64,000 nucleotides of DNA from JAHZMA01 sp965205905 (GTDB taxonomy: Bacteria; Pseudomonadota; Alphaproteobacteria; JABAAW01; JAHZMA01): the NCBI GenBank assembly GCA_965205905.1, contig CBDBHZ010000012.1, positions 62,001-126,000 on the forward strand, read 5' to 3'. Positions within the stretch are counted from its first letter, which is position 1, and every line of letters starts with the position of its first letter. Below the pieces are notes generated by a model. It had not been told where the DNA came from, ran no database searches, and saw nothing but the letters and a program-made list of their open reading frames with translations. Made by a program: the position numbers and the translations under genes. Shown in pieces: positions 55,601 through 63,000 of the stretch.

Positions 55601-58600
55601 TCTATCAAAGCAATCATATTGATTATGCCAGAATTGCCAATAAGCAATGGGGTGATGCCAGCACTGATACCGACCATAACATTAATCTCGGCAGGCTTAG
55701 TGATGTGGGTGCATCGATTAATTTTGATGCTAATGGCAATATTTCAGGCTTTGCCACCTATCTATCAATTAATCCCTATATTGCCACCAATATCTATACA
55801 ATTACGGTGGATAATCCAGTCTCTAATACTGATGTGGTCTCGCAAAATATCACTGCTACTGATACTCCTGATGATGCCATTACGGGCGTGATGAATCTCT
55901 ATCGCGGGCAAAGCTTTTTCGGCTTTAACTCATATTATATGGCTTATATTGATTGGCAGGTTACCAGAGACTTTACCGATTTAGGCACTGGCACCACTGA
56001 TAAAAGCTATGATTATAGCGGCGCCATGCTCACGGGTATAGAAACAGAGGATGTTAGAATTTTCAATTTGACGGAAGGCATATTTGACTTTAAGGGCAAA
56101 GGGCGCGGTGTCTATCACAATACGGATACGGGCAAAGGCGGGCAGACAATCTTTGATGTAACCGCCAATGTTGATTTTGCCACTAAAAAACTCACCATCA
56201 ATAGTTCAAATAGCATTGTCTGTTTAGATATTAACAATATCGGCACTTGCACATCTAACCATAATATCGGTGAATTTTCTAACGGAAGCACCCCTATATC
56301 TTATATTGGTAATAATATTAACGGAGCTGTTACTGCCACTATCGGTAATGCTAGCCTATCAGGCACACTTGATGCCCGCTTCTATGGTGTTAGCCCGTAT
56401 GGTAGTGGCGCGTATGAATTAGGTGGCACATTCGCCATGACTGGAGGCGATTATTACTATTATGGCGCATTCGGTGCTGAACGAATCTATACCAGTGTTG
56501 AAAATGTTGCTACCACCCATTCTGAAACTCCCTCATCCTCTGATTTTAATAAGCATACTCTAACAGGCTTTAATGCTAACAATCTTGCAGGTAAAACAGG
56601 TAATGCCCTACCTGCCAATGCGGTGCAAATAACAGAATATGACAGTGATCAAAAAATCCTCACTGAAAACATCATGGGTGCAGTGGTAGAATTTGATTAT
56701 GATGGCGATAGTGAATTTAGCAAATTAACATTATATTTTGATGATAAAAAATACATAACAGACGGTTATCCAAACACTGATTCTTTATACATTAAGGATG
56801 ATTCACCCAGTGGTGGTGCCTATTCAATATTCTTTAGAAGAGATTATATTTTCGGTTCTACGAAGAATTATATGGCGGGTGTTGCATGGTCTGTTTCAGT
56901 AGATGATTATCCTGAATATTATACTGCAAGTTATGCCGTTACGGGTTTTGAAACTGTTACAATTCCGGGTAGTGATATGATTGTGTTTACAGGCGAAGGG
57001 CGCGGATATTATTCAACGAGTCAGGGGTTGGGTGAGACTAGTAGTTATGTTTTCTTTGATGTAACTGCCAATATTGATTTCAGCAACCGAAAAGTATATC
57101 TATTTGCCAGTGATACTTATCATTTTCCTCAACTTGATTTTACGGGTCAATTAAGCTATCAAGCAGGCACTAATAACATTAGCGGTGCTATTGAAACAAT
57201 CGGTGATGGTTATACCAACCTAACAGGCACAGCCGATGCCAAATTTTATGGCACAGGTGCTGATAGTGCCACAGAATTTGGAGGCACATTCAGCCTGTAT
57301 AACGAGCAATCAGCCTATGTTGGTTATTTCGGTGCAAGCAAATTTATTGATAATATCATAACGACAACCATTACCACTCCTGCACTTAATCAACATAATT
57401 TAACAGGCTTTTATGATGGCAACCGCACAAGTAAAACCAATAATGCCCTTAAAGCAAGCACTGTGCAGATAACCAAACAGAAAAGCGGTGATGAAGAAAT
57501 CACCAACGATAGAATCACGGGTGCTGTGTTTGAATTTGATTATGATGCTGATGGTGATTTTGTGGGTATTCACCATTATTTAGCTGATAAAAAATATAGC
57601 AGGACTTCTTCTAATGGCGGTGAAACTCGTCTTGAATGGGGAACGGTTACGACAAGTAATGGTGACAAACTTAATAATTTTGCGTTCAACACAGAAGGGA
57701 GATATATGGCAAGGGTTAAATGGAGATTGCTTGAAGAGGAATATACCTATAGAACTTATGCTTATGGTTTCACTGGTTATGAAACCAACTCTATCCCTAC
57801 CACTGGTGCTGTTAGATTTGCTGGCGAAGGGCAAGGACAGTATTATTCTACTGACGATTATCCTGATGAGATTTACTTTGATGTAATCGCCAATGTTGAT
57901 TTTAGCAACCATAATATAACTTTATTAGTCGGCGAGCTATTATTCGGCAATGAAATTGATCAGAGTCACCATCTTGATTTTACCGCTAATTTAAGCTATC
58001 AAGCAGGCACAAATCTTATTAAAGGTGCGGGTGTAACCATTGGTGATGAGTACGGTAACAACAAACTAATAGGCACGGTTGAAGCAAAATTTTACGGGCC
58101 CAATGCCGTAGAATTTGGCGGCACCTTTAGCTTAAGCAATGATGATACAGCATATATAGGTTACTTTGGTCTTTCACAAAAATATACTCTCTCTCATCAA
58201 ACATTGGCAACCACATTTCCCAATGTGCCAACAGCGCCAGCTACCAGCATAACAGGTTTTGATGATACAAACCGCAACAACACAAGTAACCATACCTTAA
58301 ACAGCACTGTGGTGCAGATGATAAGCAACCCTGCTGATAAAATCACCACTCAAAGTAACATTACTGGTGCGGTGATACAGTTTGACTATGATTCTAATGC
58401 TAATTTTAACGGCGTAAGGTTCTATTTTGATAATAAAAAATATAGCACGACTGCAACTGGAGATAATAATAAATTGAACGATAGTTGGACTGTTGATGCA
58501 GGCATTCATAATAGTCCCGATGATTTTAAATTCACCCAGAAGGCTGTGCCTGATGACTACAATAGCTTCGACTTTGCCCCTAGCTATATGGCATGGCTTA

Positions 58601-59907
58601 ATTGGCACTCCTATGAATATGGCTATGTTGACGATGGTTATGCTGTTACTGGTTTTGAAACGGCTGATATTCCTACCGTTACGGGCATAACCAGTTTTAC
58701 AGGCAAAGGGCAAGGGGAGTTGAATGATGATACTTATTTACTTATAGCTGCTGATGTTAATTTTAACAGCCTTCAAGTAAAACTATCAGCCACACATGAA
58801 GGTTATCTTAGCGAGCTTGATTTCACAGGTATATTAAGCTATGTAGCAGATAAAAATCTGTTTGCAGGTGATATTACAACCACAGGTGGCATTTATTTCT
58901 CAAAAATGTTTGGCACAGCCGAAGCCAGACTTTACGGACCCAATGCTGAAGAATTTGGTGGCACATTTGCTTTACAAAATGATGATTTTGCCTATATTGG
59001 TTGGTTTGGGGCGATACGACCTGCGGGAACTCTTACCAATCAAGCACCAGTGGCTGACTTTGAACAAGATAAAACAACCTCCACTCCCACCACTGCGCCT
59101 GCGGTTTTCAACCAAAACAATCTCACTAGCTTGAGTGATGATGCCCGTATCGGCACAAAAGGTAATAAATTACTTGGCATGGTAACCACGCTCACCAAAG
59201 CAAGCGATAATACAGTTACCAATGGCGGTATCACCTCTGCCGCAGCTGAACTTTCTTATGCTGATGATGCTAAATTTAATGGTTTAACTCTCTATCTGCC
59301 TGATAGAAAATATAGCACAACCGATGAAATTGATACGGATAATTATATTTATGATAATACGCCCAGTGCTGATGACGGGCATGATACACCGAACACCTTT
59401 GGGTTAAGCAAATCTGCCTCGCCTTTCTCGTTTGCCGCAGATTATATGGCACGCATTTACTGGCGATTAGATAAAGCGAGTCATGGTTATGATGGCTATG
59501 GTTACGCCATCACTGGTTTTGAAACTGATAGCAATAATATCCCCACCACTGGCGGAGCTACATTCACAGGCAAAGGCGAAGGGCAATATTATAGTAATAA
59601 TAGCAGTAAGAAATATTTTACTGTAACCGCCACTGCTAATTTTGCCACCCGCAATATCAACCTAGCAACCACGCATACTGATACGAACTATAGTTATCTT
59701 AACCTAACAGGCACTTTAAACTATGCGGAAGATACAAACGCCATCACTGGCGCGGTTGAAACCGTTGGCACTGGCACGGAAGCATCAAAACTGAAAGGCA
59801 CGGCAGAAGCCAGATTTTACGGGCCAGCGGCAGAAGAATTAGGCGGGGTATTCAGCGTTAGCAATGAAAATGCAGGCTATATCGGCTATTTCGGAGCGAG
59901 GAAATAA
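49465..59907 (+). CDS. Giant lipoprotein of eleven tandem TbpB-like barrel units
   Basis: A 3480-residue lipoprotein, the largest complete protein here. Signal peptide with lipobox L-N-G-C (Cys20), then a short tether. Eleven ~300-residue units follow, with RFYG-type motifs near 50474, 51469, 52408, 53299, 54318, 55327, 56376, 57237, 58087, 58927 and 59808. Units 1-7 close with Y-Y-Y-G-[AV]-F-G and carry one C-x(n)-C loop each. Units 8-11 close with Y-[VI]-G-[YW]-F-G and have no cysteine; units 9-11 have the most TbpB-like motif, F/L-Y-G-P-N/A-A-x-E-[FL]-G-G-x-F. The protein ends on the last barrel strand (G-Y-F-G-A-R-K). Recognition of the TbpB/fHbp-type barrel is by motif; ligand and exporter are not known. 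A paralogue follows 4 bp downstream. Confidence 0.9.
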   Translation: MNKYFYIITLLMVSVFLNGCSTERGGSGIVSSGVVSDDVFIADSIKKDETDEVFATVTPYGSLTAASADIENTDDKIFTLQGLAVQGGEVTNYTAGGDFGWSQDGETSITVATITAPAVSLTFDGNGKMSAVKAYFADKTYEVSANGNDSAMQISATNITSGAQTDATIATLTVDRDEVFGFDSNYMAYIGWNLERTQGDANRLDSLGSGKDRAYSINGNMIVGIETDDVSIPRNGEVSFIGKGRGYYSHVDKGISSHATIFDVTTDVDFSTQTINVNSANTMQCGNSIDVSSCKTAVGALEFSTQETFVYITNNKIGFRGDVSLKSDSSFTGTIDARFYGSRAQELGSIFAMRDETGGYYYGAFGGEREGVEAPSVFNTAIGDEALIVAEEIKIDNKITNNLPVNSLTAVADAGDGNAFTMRALTVYKDDTTDYIRAPNRDWARADTARMVGLTQLSGAAASLTFDAAGKISGVTAYLNSKTYTVNVIDDTLTPTATMFSASINGADKDARTTNITVDRGDKFFGFDSNYMAHISWNLEKTDDKLTTDMLDVYDDIYHISGAMLAGIETDDADIHLFGNQVSFNGKGRGTYGDLDGSYDTIFDITAIVNFSARNLLLASSNTCKATDCENEAMRDLDFSISSAPIFYNSNNISANINDADFGSVALDARFYGGDAWEFGGTFAITYATNNSYYYGAFGALRKGITAPSIFDATIDSETVKLPDNVTAPFIPIDIATNNPYESLTAIAGTDKRVVLNALSVYKDDTTIYTRAPKRDWATDADKVTTTSILRLTDSVASLVFTGDNKGETLYVNDVYTNDNATITVDRSKVFVFGSSYMAYISWGIDNEFDNDNTGLTGEVVDISGKMLAGIETNDMNIALTGEVSFNGKGRGTYGNADEEIYDTVFDVRAGVDFVAKNVTIWSENTCKAGDDAKCDVGGADRRDFLDFTSAILSYADGESNAVNHISGAVHADGLAGTIDARFYGGATEEFGGTFALTNLSNYYYGVFGALRGGIAASTIFDNNIVDETVTLPADVTISTTHNSLTAVAKASGTNSLTMKSLAFYQKDTTDYTRAEGREWSTADEQKTSSMVRLLDSAASLSFDGGDVSAVTVYLSGTNHTADASKVKRAADFFGFDSNYMAYISWDIDNHFDDDSEGLEASVVDSNGVMLAGIETASLLDITAGTVDFIGKGQGSYGDADTSYDTIFNVIASVDFAANNVTIRSENTCKAVENADCGESGTDRVNGLNVNTVAIGYAANSISIRNLNVKDMDGALDARFYGDATREFGGTFAFASNISYYYGAFGAERDGVAAPIILNVANNVSVTLPNDVNISTTYNSLADVADSISLADIYYGIVTKSITMNALSAYHDDTTLYTRASTDKVWTTKADKAQTIDIKSFRGAAASLIFDSDGNISGVTAYLNGRTYISDVIDGTLTATSFEASITGADSDASTATITVDRSALFGFASNDMVYISWNLEKTESALDNTIEDSISSNTGAMIAGIKTYELNSVKFLKDITFSGKGRGTYGTVENNELKGYNTVFDVIVDVNLANARKATIRSEKTCEAVDNPDCADGGANRKDFLNFSTGEIAYTGNSISGDVALGSSNLFKGTLDARFYGYVRHEIGGTFSLANSNSYYYGAFGSKRDAVYQFDLNASQVELPVGVVAKQNVAIPDASIYHAISDKSGTEDRLFTMKALSVGVFAYTNYARSPNYEAWEISDRDKYVQLARFENSFASLTIDGSGNLSNIEAYTKAGFANLSYTGSSSSLNQTTLSSDINNFRGSFAWYETDSTTINVSRDTSLFGFEATDMVYISWNIVEKLGNYEKRDRQQKRHGMMIAGIESELAQIPTIESVTFSGKGRGYYANLKTETGFHTIFNVTAQVNFANKSLFISSDAPQRCTDVEDASTCTGSGLNGFNAINIQFLANNISGDIAMASSGTIPRLSGKFDARFYGDAAHKLGGTFALSDNDGDSDNTRYYYGAFGAQRLDAITQFKFDETLAEESGPKSTLAYLTDNQTEYDSLHAVAVTDGSNSFTTNGSAVYQSNHIDYARIANKQWGDASTDTDHNINLGRLSDVGASINFDANGNISGFATYLSINPYIATNIYTITVDNPVSNTDVVSQNITATDTPDDAITGVMNLYRGQSFFGFNSYYMAYIDWQVTRDFTDLGTGTTDKSYDYSGAMLTGIETEDVRIFNLTEGIFDFKGKGRGVYHNTDTGKGGQTIFDVTANVDFATKKLTINSSNSIVCLDINNIGTCTSNHNIGEFSNGSTPISYIGNNINGAVTATIGNASLSGTLDARFYGVSPYGSGAYELGGTFAMTGGDYYYYGAFGAERIYTSVENVATTHSETPSSSDFNKHTLTGFNANNLAGKTGNALPANAVQITEYDSDQKILTENIMGAVVEFDYDGDSEFSKLTLYFDDKKYITDGYPNTDSLYIKDDSPSGGAYSIFFRRDYIFGSTKNYMAGVAWSVSVDDYPEYYTASYAVTGFETVTIPGSDMIVFTGEGRGYYSTSQGLGETSSYVFFDVTANIDFSNRKVYLFASDTYHFPQLDFTGQLSYQAGTNNISGAIETIGDGYTNLTGTADAKFYGTGADSATEFGGTFSLYNEQSAYVGYFGASKFIDNIITTTITTPALNQHNLTGFYDGNRTSKTNNALKASTVQITKQKSGDEEITNDRITGAVFEFDYDADGDFVGIHHYLADKKYSRTSSNGGETRLEWGTVTTSNGDKLNNFAFNTEGRYMARVKWRLLEEEYTYRTYAYGFTGYETNSIPTTGAVRFAGEGQGQYYSTDDYPDEIYFDVIANVDFSNHNITLLVGELLFGNEIDQSHHLDFTANLSYQAGTNLIKGAGVTIGDEYGNNKLIGTVEAKFYGPNAVEFGGTFSLSNDDTAYIGYFGLSQKYTLSHQTLATTFPNVPTAPATSITGFDDTNRNNTSNHTLNSTVVQMISNPADKITTQSNITGAVIQFDYDSNANFNGVRFYFDNKKYSTTATGDNNKLNDSWTVDAGIHNSPDDFKFTQKAVPDDYNSFDFAPSYMAWLNWHSYEYGYVDDGYAVTGFETADIPTVTGITSFTGKGQGELNDDTYLLIAADVNFNSLQVKLSATHEGYLSELDFTGILSYVADKNLFAGDITTTGGIYFSKMFGTAEARLYGPNAEEFGGTFALQNDDFAYIGWFGAIRPAGTLTNQAPVADFEQDKTTSTPTTAPAVFNQNNLTSLSDDARIGTKGNKLLGMVTTLTKASDNTVTNGGITSAAAELSYADDAKFNGLTLYLPDRKYSTTDEIDTDNYIYDNTPSADDGHDTPNTFGLSKSASPFSFAADYMARIYWRLDKASHGYDGYGYAITGFETDSNNIPTTGGATFTGKGEGQYYSNNSSKKYFTVTATANFATRNINLATTHTDTNYSYLNLTGTLNYAEDTNAITGAVETVGTGTEASKLKGTAEARFYGPAAEELGGVFSVSNENAGYIGYFGARK
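49700..59904 (+). repeat. Eleven tandem ~0.85-1.05-kb coding repeats
   Basis: Successive RFYG codons are 840-1050 bp apart. The C-terminal units 8-11 are shorter (about 280 residues) and more alike to each other than to units 1-7. Unit 1 is the only one with S-I-F in place of G-T-F in the closing block. Confidence 0.85.
51997..52148 (+). repeat. 152-bp near-identical block shared with gene 4 (copy in gene 3)
   Basis: This block and 61484-61635 differ at one base (G or C in the codon after A-T-C near the D-M-N-I site), whereas sequence immediately on both sides differs at many positions. It encodes I-D-N-E-F-D-N-D-N-T-G-L-T-G and the following G-M-L/K-M-L-A-G-I-E strand of unit 3. Recent gene conversion or strong constraint could explain it. 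Confidence 0.8.
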
Positions 59908-59911
59908 CATC

Positions 59912-60053
59912 ATGAACAAATATTTTTCTATCATCACATTATTAATGGTTTCTATTTTTTTGAATGGCTGTAGCACAGAACGCGGTGGCAGTGGCATTGT
60001 GAGCTCTGGCGTTGTGAGCGATGATGTGTTTATCGCTGATAGCATTAAGAAAA
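59912..60053 (+). repeat. 5' duplicated block, copy in gene 4
   Basis: Counterpart of 49465-49606: same signal peptide, lipobox and tether, with about five base substitutions, several of them synonymous. Confidence 0.88.
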
Positions 60054-63000
60054 TCGATACTGATGGGACTTATACAACTGCTGCCCCCTATGCTTCTTTA
60101 ACGGCAGCATCGGCTGATATTGATAATCAAAACGATAAGATATTCACCTTGCAAGGGTTGGCGGTACAAGGTAGTCAGGTTACCAATTACACTGCCAGTG
60201 GTTCTTTGGGGTGGAATCAAGAGGGTGAGACAAGCATCACTGTTGCCACCATCACAGCGCCTGCTGTATCTCTTACTTTTGATGAAGATGGCATGATGTC
60301 GGAAGTAACCGCTTATTTTGCTGATAAAACCTATAAGTATGATATTGCGCTTGATGAGAGCGTGTCTGCATCTGCTACGCTTATAGATACAAAAGATATT
60401 ACCAGTGGTGCACAAACCGATGCCACTATCGCCACGCTTACTGTAGATAGAACCGAGATTTTCGGCTTTGCTGACAATCAAGGTAACGCACTTGAGTCGA
60501 ATTATATGGCGTATATTGGCTGGAATTTTGAAAGAACGCAAGGCGACCCCAACCGATTAAGTTCGCTTAGCAGTGATAAAGATACGGCTTATAGTATTAA
60601 TGGCAGTATGATTGCGGGCATTGAAACAGCGAGTGCGAATATTCCTAGCAATGGTAAGGTGGAATTTATCGGCAAGGGACGTGGGTTTTACAGCCATGTT
60701 GATAAAGGCACAGCAAGCCATGCCACCATATTTGATGTTACCACTGATGTTGATTTTGTTGCAAAAACAGTGGATGTTAATAGCAAGAATACCATGCGAT
60801 GTAGTGATAAGAATAAAGCCAGTAGTTGCACAACTGCCCTAAATGGACTTAATTTTGGCACGACAGAAACATTCATTTACATTATCGGTGATGCGGTTGG
60901 TTTTCGTGGTGATGTTTCATTGAAAGCGAATAAAACTTTTACGGGTACAATTGATGCGCGTTTTTATGGTGGCAGAGCGCAAGAGCTAGGCAGTACATTT
61001 GCGATGCGTGATGAAACAGGTGGCTATTATTATGGCGCATTTGGTGGTGAGCGAGAGGGGGTTGAAGCATCGCCTTTATTGGATGCCACAATAGCTGATG
61101 AGACGATAACGCTTCCAAATGATGTTATCGCGCCATTGATTCCCATTGATATTACGACCGCCAACCCTTATGAAAATCTGACTGCTATTGCAGGCACTGA
61201 TAAACGTGTGGTGCTGAATGCGTTATCGGTTTATCAAGATAATACCACGCAATATATACGGACACTGAATCGGGATTGGGCAACAGATGCTGATAAGGTA
61301 ACAACAACCAGTATCGTCAGGCTTGCTGGCTCTGCGGCATCGCTTGTTTTTGCTGGCGATAATCAGGGTGCAACGCTTTACGCGAAAGAGATTTATACCA
61401 ATGATGATGCGACTATTATTGTTGATAGAAGCACGATTTTTGGTTTTGGTTCTAGTTATATGGCCTATATCAGCTGGGATGATATAGATAATGAATTTGA
61501 TAATGATAACACGGGCTTAACGGGTGAAGTTGTTGATATTAGTGGTAAGATGCTTGCTGGTATTGAGACCAATGATATGAATATCCCCTTAACTGGCGAG
61601 GTTTCCTTTAACGGCAAAGGGCGTGGCACTTATGGCAATGTAACGACAAGCGAGGATACTGTGTTTGATATAACAGCAGAGGTTGATTTTGTTGGCAAGA
61701 ATGTTACAACAATTAGTAGCAAGAACACATGCAAAGCGTTTGATGGTGCTAAATGTGGCGTTGGTGGTTCTGATAGGCTTGATTTTCTCAATTTCACATC
61801 AGCGATATTAAGTTACGCTGATACAGATAATGCGACAGTCAATCATATCAGCGGTGCTGTTCATGCAGATGGTTTGGCGGGCACGGTTGATGCACGTTTT
61901 TATGGTGGCGCAACCGAAGAATTTGGCGGTACATTCGCGCTTAACGATAGTTCAAATTATTATTATGGGGTGTTTGGTGCGTTGCGTGGTGGCATTGCTG
62001 CATCAACAATATTTGATAATAACATAGTTGACGAGACGGTAATGCTTCCAGCTGATGTTACCATCAGCACTGGCAATAATTTGCTTAATAATACGAATGA
62101 TGGTGATATTGTAACGTTGAAAGTGCTATCATTTTATCAAAATGATAGCACCGATTATACGCGGGCGGAAAATCGGGATTGGGGCACAGCGGATGAGCGA
62201 AAAACAACCAGCGTGGTCAGGATGCTAGGTTCTGCGGCATCGCTTAGTTTTGATGGTGGCGGTAATATATCAGGCGTAACGGCTTATTTGAAAGATTCCA
62301 CGCACACGGCTGACCCAAGCAAAGTGAAGCGCGGGACTGATTTTTTCGGGTTTGATTCAAACTATATGGCTTATATCAGCTGGGATATAGATAATCATTT
62401 TGATGATGATAGCGAGGGTTTAAAGGCGCGCGTTGTTGATTCTAGCGGTGCGATGCTGGCGGGTATAGAAACGACTAATTTGCTAGATAATACAGCTGGC
62501 ACGGTTGAATTTAAGGGCAGAGGGCAGGGTGCTTATGGCGATGCGGACGACGATTATGCCACCATCTTTGATGTAACCGCATCAGTTAATTTTGTTGATA
62601 ATAATATAACGATTTACACTGAAAACACGTGCCAAGCAGATGATTGCACGAAGCAGCCAGAGAATAGTCTTAATTTCAACACAGGCGCAATCGGTTTTGC
62701 TGATAATAGCATCAGCAAAAGGAACTTAAATGTAAAAGGGATGGATGGTGCGCTTGATGCCCGTTTTTATGGTGAGAAAACGCGTGAATTTGGCGGCACA
62801 TTCGGGTTTGCCAGTAATTTAAGCTATTATTATGGCGCGTTCGGTGCGGAACGTGATGGTGTTGTTGCGCCGATTACATTGACTACTTTTAACCCGAATG
62901 GCGCAAATGTTTCAACCATCAATACTGCTATTGCTGCCAATAATCCTTCTTTCAACTCCCTTACCGATGTGGTTGATGCAGGTGATGGCAATGCTTTCAC

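Noticed and set aside
60612..60842. Separate small plus-strand genes inside the region 59912-64000
   Set aside because: Short open frames at 60612, 61830 and 63660 are in other frames of the long open lipoprotein gene, and no ribosome site or family supports them.
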